Shown here: piece after piece, positions 1 through 6,333 of the stretch
Layout: each line of letters begins with the position of its first letter
How positions within the stretch are numbered: the stretch's first letter is position 1
Source of the DNA: an uncultured Chloroflexota bacterium
GTDB taxonomy: Bacteria > Chloroflexota > Chloroflexia > Chloroflexales > Roseiflexaceae
Length of the DNA: 24,142 nucleotides
Direction: 5' to 3'
NCBI GenBank assembly: GCA_937876225.1
Contig: CALFIC010000127.1
Coordinates: 1 to 24,142 of the forward strand
Program-made: the position numbers and the translations under genes
Notes under the pieces: model-generated
Told to the model about the DNA's origin: nothing
Databases searched by the model: none
What the model saw: only the letters and a program-made list of their open reading frames with translations

Positions 1-261
1 GTGACGCTCTACAACAACATCGAATCCGACCAACCTGCCAGCGACAGCAACGATCAATGGCGCCGTATGGGGCTCAACGACCGCCAAATCAGCGCCATCG
101 GCGTCGTCAATGAACGCCACCGCATCACCAATGGCGAAATGCAAGAAATGCACGACTCGGTATCAACCGAAACCCTACGCCGCGACCTCGCTGACCTGGT
201 CGAACGAGGAATATTTTTGCGGATTGGTGACAAACGCGGCGCTTATTATATTTTGAAGTAA
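1..261 (+). CDS. C-terminal winged-helix end of a truncated RecG-like/AlbA-type ATP-binding regulator (partial)
   Basis: The reading frame is open at the left edge, so the GTG at base 1 is probably an internal Val codon and not the start; the first residues (VTLY) look like a beta-strand from the end of an upstream domain. Residues about 25-86 form a winged helix-turn-helix: a LNDRQ helix, an RITNGEM turn, a recognition helix around STETLRRDLADLVERGI, and a wing ending in GDKRGAYYIL. This arrangement is typical of the C-terminus of COG2865-type proteins (Schlafen/AlbA_2 ATP-binding domain followed by a DNA-binding wing), often annotated as RecG-like helicase or transcriptional regulator. Only the wing is visible, so the family call is inference. 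A strong intrinsic terminator follows directly. Alternatively it is the tail of another DeoR-like regulator. Confidence 0.6.
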   Translation: MTLYNNIESDQPASDSNDQWRRMGLNDRQISAIGVVNERHRITNGEMQEMHDSVSTETLRRDLADLVERGIFLRIGDKRGAYYILK

Positions 262-281
262 TAAAAATAGTTACTGTAGCA

Positions 282-320
282 CAAGCCCGCAGGATCGCTA
301 TCCTGCGGGCTTGCGTTTTT
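282..320 (+). terminator. Intrinsic terminator after the partial regulator
   Basis: A perfect 14-bp stem (282-295 with 300-313, loop CGCT) is followed by CGTTTTT. It lies 20 bases after the stop codon of the left-edge gene. The minus-strand operon ends at 325, so the stem may also block convergent transcription, but no T-run follows it in that direction. Confidence 0.9.
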
Positions 321-324
321 ATCA

Positions 325-999
325 TTACTCAAAAAACGTGGCAATATCAGACAGGGCTTTTTTGGTGATAATCGGGACTTCGCACTCCTCGGCGGGGTAA
401 CCGACGGGCAACAGCAAATAGGCCCGTTCGTTTTCGCCACGCCCACAAATTTCACTGAGGAAGCCCATCGGGCTCGGCGTGTGCGTCAACGTCACCAAGC
501 CAGCATTGTGGATGGCGCTAATCAGCATGCCGATGGCGATTCCCATCGACTCGGTCACGTAGTAGTTTTTGCCTTTGCCACCGTCAGGAGTAAAGTGCCA
601 ACTTTCGGCGAAACAGACAATCAACCACGGCGCGATATCGAGGAACGGTTTGCTGGCATTGGTCCCTAGCGGAGCGAGGGCATTGAGCCATTCGGTGGGG
701 GCACGCCCACTATAAAACGCTTGCTCTTCTTGCTCGGCGGCAATCCGGATACGATGCTTCATATCGGGGTTACTCACCGCACAAAAGTGCCATGGTTGCT
801 GGTTGGCGCCACTCGGAGCTGTCCCAGCCGTCCGGATGACTTCTTCGATAATCTGTTGGGGCACGGCTTGATCGCGGAACATGCGAATCGAGCGCCGGCG
901 TTGCATTTGCTCGCGGAATGACGTGGCACGTTGCGCCATCTCGGCGGGGCTGTATTCGTGAAACGTCGTAAGCGGGGCATGATTGGGCATTGGGGACAT
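325..999 (-). CDS. Iodotyrosine-deiodinase-like FMN flavoprotein (nitroreductase superfamily)
   Basis: The 224-residue protein has the nitroreductase fold signatures: RRRSIR (34-39) for FMN phosphate, APSGANQQPW (61-70), a HTPSP loop (173-177) near the flavin and LLPVGYP (196-202). It is closest to the iodotyrosine deiodinase (IYD) branch. The IYD lid that grips the amino-acid zwitterion uses Glu, Tyr and Lys; aligning by eye with human IYD (E157, Y161, K182) gives E92, Y96 and K117 with identical spacing (4 and 21 residues). Predicted chemistry is FMN-dependent reductive dehalogenation of halotyrosines, or reduction of a related zwitterionic phenol. There is no signal peptide or membrane anchor, unlike vertebrate IYD, so it is cytosolic. 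AAGGAG precedes the ATG by 6 bases. It is the last gene of the five-gene operon, 14 bases after the YvcK-like gene. Substrate is unproven; generic nitroreductase activity is the alternative. Confidence 0.85.
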   Translation of the reverse strand: MSPMPNHAPLTTFHEYSPAEMAQRATSFREQMQRRRSIRMFRDQAVPQQIIEEVIRTAGTAPSGANQQPWHFCAVSNPDMKHRIRIAAEQEEQAFYSGRAPTEWLNALAPLGTNASKPFLDIAPWLIVCFAESWHFTPDGGKGKNYYVTESMGIAIGMLISAIHNAGLVTLTHTPSPMGFLSEICGRGENERAYLLLPVGYPAEECEVPIITKKALSDIATFFE

Positions 1000-1013
1000 C
1001 AGTAACTCCTTAT

Positions 1014-2000
1014 TTATGACAACAGTGTCAAAATCGCAGATCGTAAGGCATCGACATCGTGCCGAATCGTATCTTGTTTATTCCACAATACACGCTGGCC
1101 ATCGACGACTTCACTCAGTGGCAGTGCCATGGCGCGCACGCCCATGGCCGTAATCAACGCAACATCATGGGGAACGAGGGTGAGTGGTTGCAAGCCTTCA
1201 CGCCCTAACACCGCAACCTGATTAGCGGTAGCAGGGCGATTATTGAGCAACACCACATCGAGTACCCCAGCTCCCAACAACGCCGCCATCACCGCCACAT
1301 GCCCGACGATATCGAGGTGCTCGGTTTGACCGGTTTGGGTGGTGGTATTGGCCACAAACACCACTTTACCACGACAATCGGCAAGGGCGGCCCGGATGCC
1401 ATCAGGTAACAAGACGGCATGCAGTGTGGTATAAAAACTCCCCGGCCCAATCAAGACAATGTCGGCATCACGAATCGCCTGACAGGCCGCTGGCAACGCC
1501 GGCGCCGCCGGCGTCAGGCGACAGCTGGCGATAGGTGATTTGTGGGGGGCACGCACGGCAAATTCGCCGATATGATCACTGCCATCGATGAGATGTGCAC
1601 AGAGTTGGGTGCTCACCGCACTCACCGGCAATATAGTGACAGCTGTTTGCGCAAGGTCTGCCAAATCCGCCACCGCCGCTGCAAAGTCGCCACGCTCACG
1701 GTATAAGGCGGCCAGCATCAGATTGCCCATGGCCATCCCTGCCAAATCAGGCATCCCTGTACCGTCAAAACGGTGTTGCAACAGTTTCGCAAATTGGGCG
1801 TTTTGGGCGGTGGCGGCAATCGTGGCGCGGATATCGCCAGGAGCCGGCATATCACCACCAATAGCACGCGCCACCCCCGTCGATCGGCCGGTATCCGTCA
1901 CGGCGATAATTGCCGTTTTGTGATAGCTATCGGGGAGTGCTTGTAATGCGACACTTGCCCCACCCCCGCCACCGAGCACGACCGCCTGCAGTTGTCGCAT
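1014..2000 (-). CDS. YvcK/CofD-family protein (gluconeogenesis factor-like)
   Basis: A 328-residue protein of the YvcK/CofD fold. Visible motifs are the N-terminal VVLGGGGGAS loop (7-16), a TDTGRSTG segment (35-42), PAPGDIR (52-58), GMAMGNL (88-94), GPGSFYTT (185-192) and a VANTTTQTGQTE strand (217-228). These resemble YvcK, a cytosolic UDP-sugar-binding factor needed for growth on gluconeogenic carbon and for cell-shape control in Firmicutes, and also CofD, the 2-phospho-L-lactate transferase of F420 synthesis. The PAPGDIR and GPGSFYTT motifs and the lack of other F420 genes here favour YvcK. The glycine loop GGGGGAS differs from the GGGTGLS usual in YvcK. I chose the ATG with AAAGGA 7 bases upstream; a frame-consistent TTG lies seven codons earlier. 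It sits 37 bases behind the M42 peptidase gene and 14 bases before the flavoprotein gene, so it is co-transcribed with them. Confidence 0.85.
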   Translation of the reverse strand: MRQLQAVVLGGGGGASVALQALPDSYHKTAIIAVTDTGRSTGVARAIGGDMPAPGDIRATIAATAQNAQFAKLLQHRFDGTGMPDLAGMAMGNLMLAALYRERGDFAAAVADLADLAQTAVTILPVSAVSTQLCAHLIDGSDHIGEFAVRAPHKSPIASCRLTPAAPALPAACQAIRDADIVLIGPGSFYTTLHAVLLPDGIRAALADCRGKVVFVANTTTQTGQTEHLDIVGHVAVMAALLGAGVLDVVLLNNRPATANQVAVLGREGLQPLTLVPHDVALITAMGVRAMALPLSEVVDGQRVLWNKQDTIRHDVDALRSAILTLLS

Positions 2001-2037
2001 CGCCCCATCCTTTACCAACAAAACGTACTACAAAAAA

Positions 2038-3099
2038 CTACCACACCGGCGGCTGTTGCACAAAGGCGTGCAACAAGCGAATGGTGGCATCGATGTCCGT
2101 GGGATCAACCATTTCAAAAGCGGTATGGGTATAACGTGTAGGAATACCAATCAGCAAGGCGGGAATCCCTGCATCGATAAACGCCACCCCATCAGAGCCA
2201 TAATTGGCATAGACACCGTGTTGATATGCGATGCCTGCTTGGCCAGCCAAATCGGCACAATGCCAGAGCAAGCGCCGGTCATATTGAATCGCCGCATCTT
2301 TGTGGACGAGTGTAGGACCACCACCGAGCTTCGCATCGTATTCCCGCAAACCCACCGTCGGCACATCACCGGTTAAACCCACATCAAGTGCCAGCGCCAT
2401 AGCAAAATCACCCCGAATACCCATGGCGCGCGCGCCATGCAGACCGTTTTCTTCTTGGATGGTGGCGCCAAACCACAGCTCACATCCCAAGGTGGCGACA
2501 TCGAGGTCGTGAAGCAATACGTCCATGATGGCAAGCGGCATGCGGTCATCCATGGCTTTACCACTGACATAGCGCCCGACCCGTTGCAATGGCCGATACC
2601 AAATTACTGCCGCCCCCACATGCACGCCAAATAATTCAGCTTCACGACGACTCGTGACGCCAATATCTACAAAAATGTCTTCGAAGCCCAGATGAGCTTT
2701 GTCGAGTTGGGGCAAGGTCATCACATGCCCACTCGCCGCAGCAAAAATCCCCCGGGCTGCCACCCCATTCCGTCCCAATACTTGAGCCGTTTGGCCAATC
2801 ATGTAGCGGCGGTCGGGGGATTGGCGGCGGGCACCTTGGGCAGTGTCGAGCAACAGAAAGCCGTCATCGGTGATACTCCGTACCACAAAGCCGATTTCGT
2901 CCATATGGGCTTGGATGAGTACCCGGGGGCCTTGACCACCCACCTTGACCAACAAATTCCCCACCTGGTCAATCACGACTTCCTGGACCAGCGGTTGCCA
3001 ACGTTGGACGAGGTAGTCACGCACGGCGGCTTCGTAGCCACTCGGGCCCGGAATATCACAGAGTTCACGCAGGAGCTGCAATACATGTGCGTCGTTCAT
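2038..3099 (-). CDS. M42-family dinuclear metallo-aminopeptidase (FrvX/glutamyl aminopeptidase type)
   Basis: A 353-residue protein, the normal length for peptidase family M42. The metal and catalytic residues are all present by motif: H65 in AHMDEIGF, bridging D184 in KAMDDR, catalytic E216 and metal ligand E217 in IQEENG, D239 in ALDVG, and H325 in RYTHTAFE. M42 enzymes are cytosolic, usually large tetrahedral assemblies that trim N-terminal residues from short peptides with Zn or Co. Some members were annotated as cellulases in error. An excellent SD (GAGAGGAGG) precedes the ATG. It lies 24 bases behind the SIS gene. Its presence with a sugar-phosphate enzyme and a YvcK homologue does not define a pathway; it may be a general peptidase carried in the operon. 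Confidence 0.93.
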   Translation of the reverse strand: MNDAHVLQLLRELCDIPGPSGYEAAVRDYLVQRWQPLVQEVVIDQVGNLLVKVGGQGPRVLIQAHMDEIGFVVRSITDDGFLLLDTAQGARRQSPDRRYMIGQTAQVLGRNGVAARGIFAAASGHVMTLPQLDKAHLGFEDIFVDIGVTSRREAELFGVHVGAAVIWYRPLQRVGRYVSGKAMDDRMPLAIMDVLLHDLDVATLGCELWFGATIQEENGLHGARAMGIRGDFAMALALDVGLTGDVPTVGLREYDAKLGGGPTLVHKDAAIQYDRRLLWHCADLAGQAGIAYQHGVYANYGSDGVAFIDAGIPALLIGIPTRYTHTAFEMVDPTDIDATIRLLHAFVQQPPVW

Positions 3100-3123
3100 G
3101 ACGACCTCCTCTCAACACCGACA

Positions 3124-4155
3124 TTATTCGCTATCAGTTACTTTGCCAATCCGGGCAAACTCTCCGGGCACCAAGCCACAAGCCAGTGTCAAGGCACGGG
3201 CTGCCAATTGCAAGGGGATGATTTCGGCCAGCGGCGCAAACGCCAATTGTGGCAACGCCAAGGTTGGGTAACGGCGGGTGGTTTGTACCGGACCAATCAA
3301 CCATACTTCGCTGCCACAGGCATGTAATTCGTCTGCAAGGCGCATGTCGTAGGCAAACGTCGCCCCTGGACCCGCACAAATCACGGCGCGGTGACCAGGA
3401 CCTGCGATTTCGAGTGGGCCATGACGAAACTGGGCACTGCTCAAGGCATCGGCCGACAAGCGGGCGGTTTCTTTGAACAACAACGACCCTGCGAGCGCCG
3501 TGGCATACGACGGACCACGCCCTACAAAGGTAATCGGCCCGGCTTGGCGCCATTCTGCCGGCAAACTTTGCGGGTCGAATTGATTCAACACGCGGCGCTG
3601 AGCCTCTAGCGCCGGGAGCAACTGATCGGCGATTTGGGCAGGCGCATCGCCCACTACCCGACCGGCCAAAATCGTCAAGGCCAATAGTGACGTCGTGTAT
3701 GTTTTGGTGGCCACCGCCCGCTCTGGCCCAGCCATATGCGGGATGATGTGATTGGCATGGCGCGCCAACGTGCCGTTGGGATTGTTGGTGACGGCAATCA
3801 ACAACGATTGGGGATGACGGTCATTGAGCAAACGCACCGCTTCGATGGTTTCACCCGATTGCGAAATCACAATCAAGGCCGTGTCACGGGTCAAGGCTTG
3901 ATGACCAAAGTGCAACAACTCGGAAAGTTCGATGTGCATCACCGGCCAACTCGCCGCAAATAATTTAAGCATGGCCGGGTAGGCTGAATAAAACGAACTC
4001 CCCATCCCGGTGATAATTACCCGCCGTGGCGCCGCATCACGCAAGGCCTTGGCGGCGATTTCGAGTTGGCTTCCTGCGGCCAAATGGGTCCGCAATGCCG
4101 CTTCAAGTAAATCGGGCTGGGCTTGTACATCACTCAAAAAATCACTATTGCTCAT
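3124..4155 (-). CDS. Double-SIS-domain sugar-phosphate isomerase/deaminase (GlmS C-terminal-half/AgaS/FrlB-like)
   Basis: A 343-residue protein built of two SIS domains without the N-terminal glutaminase domain of GlmS. SIS-1 shows GMGSSFYS (50-57) and the phosphate-binding SQSGET (99-104); SIS-2 shows VGRGPSY (211-217), LFKET with E229, and FRHGPLE with H245. The C-terminus ends GKVTDSE, with K338 six residues from the end, matching the position of the GlmS C-terminal lysine. E229, H245 and K338 line up by eye with the GlmS isomerase residues Glu488, His504 and Lys603, so an aldose-ketose isomerase or ammonia-releasing deaminase acting on a hexosamine-phosphate or fructosamine-phosphate is likely. 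The substrate cannot be read from sequence. The GGAG SD fits the ATG. It lies 52 bases behind the decarboxylase gene and 24 before the peptidase gene. With a YvcK homologue downstream, a link to amino-sugar or cell-wall precursor supply is possible. Confidence 0.85.
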   Translation of the reverse strand: MSNSDFLSDVQAQPDLLEAALRTHLAAGSQLEIAAKALRDAAPRRVIITGMGSSFYSAYPAMLKLFAASWPVMHIELSELLHFGHQALTRDTALIVISQSGETIEAVRLLNDRHPQSLLIAVTNNPNGTLARHANHIIPHMAGPERAVATKTYTTSLLALTILAGRVVGDAPAQIADQLLPALEAQRRVLNQFDPQSLPAEWRQAGPITFVGRGPSYATALAGSLLFKETARLSADALSSAQFRHGPLEIAGPGHRAVICAGPGATFAYDMRLADELHACGSEVWLIGPVQTTRRYPTLALPQLAFAPLAEIIPLQLAARALTLACGLVPGEFARIGKVTDSE

Positions 4156-4207
4156 GAGAAATCTCCGTTATACACCTTACATTGTTGAAATCATTCACAT
4201 CAAAAAA

Positions 4208-5377
4208 CTATGCCATACCCAACAATACTTTAGCCTCAGCCACGTCGATCAAGGTCGCCGGGCCGGCAATGTTGCCGCGAATCACGTCGTGATTGGGCAA
4301 GATGGCATGAATCGCCGCCACGACGGCATCTTCATGTGCTTTGGCCAGCATAAATACCGCCGTCGGGCCGGTATCAGTCGAACAATAGACGGGGATGCCT
4401 TGGGCGCGCAATTCATTGCACATCCGAAACAACAAAATATTCTCGGGCTCCCAGCCGATGATTTTGTAGTCGTCGCCACCCGACATGGTAATGCCGTGCA
4501 AACGCATACTATCAATCTCTGACATCCGCCCCAACACCTGCCAATCACCACGACGGGTCGCCGCAATGGCAGCGACGATTTCTTCAGACCGGGTCGCCAT
4601 CCAGCCCGCAAACAACGAGCTATGCGGGGCATCGGCATGCGCCTGCTCTGTTTTGAGACCAATCCGCGACGCCATCGGTACCGTCAGCAACGACACATCG
4701 GCAAACAAAGCCGGATCATCGAGGCGCACCGCAAAGCTTTCGGCATGCGTCAAGCCCGGGTGTGACACCCACAAGGCAATCCCCCCTACCGCCGCCCGGC
4801 ACCCCGACCCTGCCAGCAAGCGCGCCACACAGCTCACAAAACGTTGGTTGGCAATCATTTCGGGGCCAAACAAGGCCGCAATCCCTGCGACTGCCAAGGC
4901 CGCCGAACCCGAGGCACTCGAGCCCAAGCCTTTGCCTTCGACGGCGGTACGAAAGAAGTTACGGCTCCGCACCACCGCCCGCCATGATACCCCCGCCATG
5001 GCGCGCAATGCATCAAGGGTCTGGACCACCCGGTCGCGTTCACGGCCGTGGGCAGGACCACTGCCAATCCAGATATCATCATCAGCGAGTGCGGGCACAA
5101 ATTCCACCAATGTCAACGTACTGGCGGCATCACTGTTGACCGAAATACTGGGGAGAAAGGCAATTCGTTGCGCCCAATCACTCAAGCCATGGTACTTAAG
5201 AATCCCTTGCATGGGATAGGCGCGGGCGGCTGCCGCATTGTTGGCACGCGCAGCCGGTAATTCACGAGGATAGTCGGCAACCGTCACCTGATGGGCCGTC
5301 AAGGCATCCAAAATTTGTTGATGACCCTGGCGCATATGCGCATCGAGTGCCGTAATTGCGGAAGGAATCGGTGTCAT
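4208..5377 (-). CDS. Phosphomevalonate/diphosphomevalonate decarboxylase-like GHMP-superfamily enzyme
   Basis: A 389-residue GHMP-fold protein. The ATP loop is GLGSSASGSAAL (150-161). SGCRAAVGG (191-199) matches the conserved Ser-Gly-x-x-Arg segment of mevalonate diphosphate decarboxylases, and STDTGPTAVF (333-342) carries D335, equivalent to their catalytic Asp in the D-A-G-P-N motif. Near the N-terminus PMQGILKYHG (55-64) has K61 followed by YHG, where classical enzymes have KYWGK. This KYHG form recalls the phosphomevalonate decarboxylases of Haloferax and Roseiflexus. The predicted reaction is ATP-dependent decarboxylation of mevalonate 5-phosphate to isopentenyl phosphate, which needs isopentenyl phosphate kinase encoded elsewhere; mevalonate diphosphate as substrate cannot be excluded. 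About 54 residues precede the motif that normally begins the protein. AAAGG precedes the ATG. It is the first gene of the five-gene minus-strand operon and diverges from the phosphodiesterase gene. Confidence 0.82.
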   Translation of the reverse strand: MTPIPSAITALDAHMRQGHQQILDALTAHQVTVADYPRELPAARANNAAAARAYPMQGILKYHGLSDWAQRIAFLPSISVNSDAASTLTLVEFVPALADDDIWIGSGPAHGRERDRVVQTLDALRAMAGVSWRAVVRSRNFFRTAVEGKGLGSSASGSAALAVAGIAALFGPEMIANQRFVSCVARLLAGSGCRAAVGGIALWVSHPGLTHAESFAVRLDDPALFADVSLLTVPMASRIGLKTEQAHADAPHSSLFAGWMATRSEEIVAAIAATRRGDWQVLGRMSEIDSMRLHGITMSGGDDYKIIGWEPENILLFRMCNELRAQGIPVYCSTDTGPTAVFMLAKAHEDAVVAAIHAILPNHDVIRGNIAGPATLIDVAEAKVLLGMA

Positions 5378-5425
5378 CGATAAACCTTTGCATACATTTC
5401 ATGATTCGTTACCATATTACTCTCA

Positions 5426-5431
5426 ATCATA
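5426..5431 (-). promoter_or_regulatory. Putative extended -10 (TATGAT) for the five-gene operon
   Basis: On the minus strand TGTTATGAT reads as an extended -10 (TGn plus TATGAT) about 49 bases before the decarboxylase ATG. The -35 position 17 bases upstream (GTCATT) is poor. It is the best candidate in the 129-base divergent gap. Confidence 0.35.
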
Positions 5432-5443
5432 ACATACACTACT

Positions 5444-5454
5444 GTCATAATGAC
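5444..5454. promoter_or_regulatory. Perfect 11-bp dyad GTCATAATGAC between divergent promoters
   Basis: GTCAT-A-ATGAC lies between the candidate -10 of the leftward operon (5426-5431) and that of the rightward phosphodiesterase gene (5468-5473), where a shared operator would sit. It overlaps the -35 zone of both. No regulator gene is adjacent, so an operator role is inference. Confidence 0.3.
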
Positions 5455-5467
5455 CTGCGTAAACCGG

Positions 5468-5473
5468 TATAAT
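5468..5473 (+). promoter_or_regulatory. Consensus -10 TATAAT for the phosphodiesterase gene
   Basis: An exact TATAAT lies 34 bases before the chosen ATG, placing the transcript start near 5480. No good -35 hexamer is found at 16-18 bases spacing, so an activator or alternative sigma contacts may matter. Confidence 0.5.
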
Positions 5474-5506
5474 CGAACCAAGCAATAATCAGGAAGGATG
5501 CCACCC

Positions 5507-6283
5507 ATGGTTGTATTTGTGATGATTGACGGCATGCGCCCCGACGCCATGACCGCCACCCCCTGCCCCAACTTGCAGGCCTTGATTGCGCGTGGAGCCA
5601 GCACCATGCAAGCCCAAAGCGTTATGCCAAGCATCACCTTGCCCTGCCATACCTCGCTGTTTCATTCAGTGCCACCTACCCGCCACGGGATTACCACCAA
5701 TTACTTCATCCCGATGGCTCGCCCACTGCCTGGGCTCATCGAAGTCGCCCGGGCTGCCGGCAAAAAAAGTGCCTTTGTGCATAACTGGGAACCGCTGCGT
5801 GACATGGCCCGCCCAGAGCAATTGTCCTACGCCTGGTGCCACGAACCACCCCTCGACCCCACCTATGACGACGAAATGCACGCCGAAGCCTTGCGCGTGG
5901 TCAAATCCAACCGCTACGACTTCGTGTTTGTCTATTATGGCTCGGTCGACACCGCCGGGCATGCCTATGGCTGGATGGAACCCGGCTACCTCGGGCAACT
6001 CAGTCATGTCGACAGCTTGTTTGGCGAATTACTGGCCGCCTTGCCCAGCGACACCCACCTCATCGTCCAAGCCGACCACGGCGGTCACGATCGCACCCAC
6101 GGCACCGATATGCCCGAAGATATGACCATCCCATGGATTGCCGTCGGCCCCACCGTCAAACCCGGCTATACCATCCAACGCGCCGTATCATTGATTGACA
6201 CGACGCCTACCCTGGCCCGCATGCTGGGAATTGCCCCCCACGAAGAATGGGAAGGCACCTGCGTCGACGAATTGTTTGTGTAA
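5507..6283 (+). CDS. Alkaline-phosphatase-superfamily phosphodiesterase/nucleotide pyrophosphatase (NPP-like)
   Basis: A 258-residue, soluble, signal-less member of the type I phosphodiesterase/nucleotide pyrophosphatase group. All core residues can be assigned: D8 in MIDG, nucleophile T44 in SITLPCHTS, D148 and H152 in GSVDTAGHAYG, D190 and H191 in QADHGGH, and H198 in THG. Together they form the two-zinc site of the superfamily with a Thr nucleophile, which favours phosphodiester or pyrophosphate hydrolysis over sulfatase chemistry (no Cys/Ser sulfatase motif). It is short compared with eukaryotic NPPs and lacks the long cap insert. AGGAAGG lies 9 bases before this ATG; the in-frame ATG at 5498 abuts the SD and is unlikely. 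It diverges from the five-gene operon. The natural substrate is unknown; cyclic nucleotides, NDP-sugars or phospholipid head groups are all possible. Confidence 0.88.
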   Translation: MVVFVMIDGMRPDAMTATPCPNLQALIARGASTMQAQSVMPSITLPCHTSLFHSVPPTRHGITTNYFIPMARPLPGLIEVARAAGKKSAFVHNWEPLRDMARPEQLSYAWCHEPPLDPTYDDEMHAEALRVVKSNRYDFVFVYYGSVDTAGHAYGWMEPGYLGQLSHVDSLFGELLAALPSDTHLIVQADHGGHDRTHGTDMPEDMTIPWIAVGPTVKPGYTIQRAVSLIDTTPTLARMLGIAPHEEWEGTCVDELFV

Positions 6284-6293
6284 TCGCATCACA

Positions 6294-6333
6294 CACGGGA
6301 TCGTGTTGGGCATCGGCCCATCACGGTCCCGTG
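6294..6333. terminator. Hairpin between convergent genes, overlapping the stop of the repeat-protein gene
   Basis: An imperfect 40-base hairpin reads CACGGG-AT-CGTG-T-TGGGC, loop, GCCCA-T-CACG-GT-CCCGTG. It spans the gap after the phosphodiesterase stop and the last codons of the minus-strand gene. No T-tract follows on either strand, so it is not a canonical intrinsic terminator. It could pause or protect both 3-prime ends. Confidence 0.45.

Noticed and set aside
1014..2000. CofD (F420 biosynthesis) as the identity of the YvcK-like gene
   Set aside because: PAPGDIR and GPGSFYTT fit YvcK better and no other F420 gene is present, although the two families are related and the call remains at family level.
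2038..3099. Cellulase/endoglucanase annotation for the M42 protein
   Set aside because: The complete peptidase metal and catalytic set is present; the cellulase label in this family is a known historic misannotation.
2692..3327. 211-codon plus-strand frame across the M42 and SIS gene junction
   Set aside because: It crosses two well-supported minus-strand genes, shows no family motif and has no SD.
4485..5219. 244-codon open frame on the plus strand opposite the decarboxylase gene
   Set aside because: It is antisense to a gene with clear catalytic motifs, has low-complexity Ala/Pro/Arg/Ser composition, and has no SD; it is a GC-driven shadow frame.
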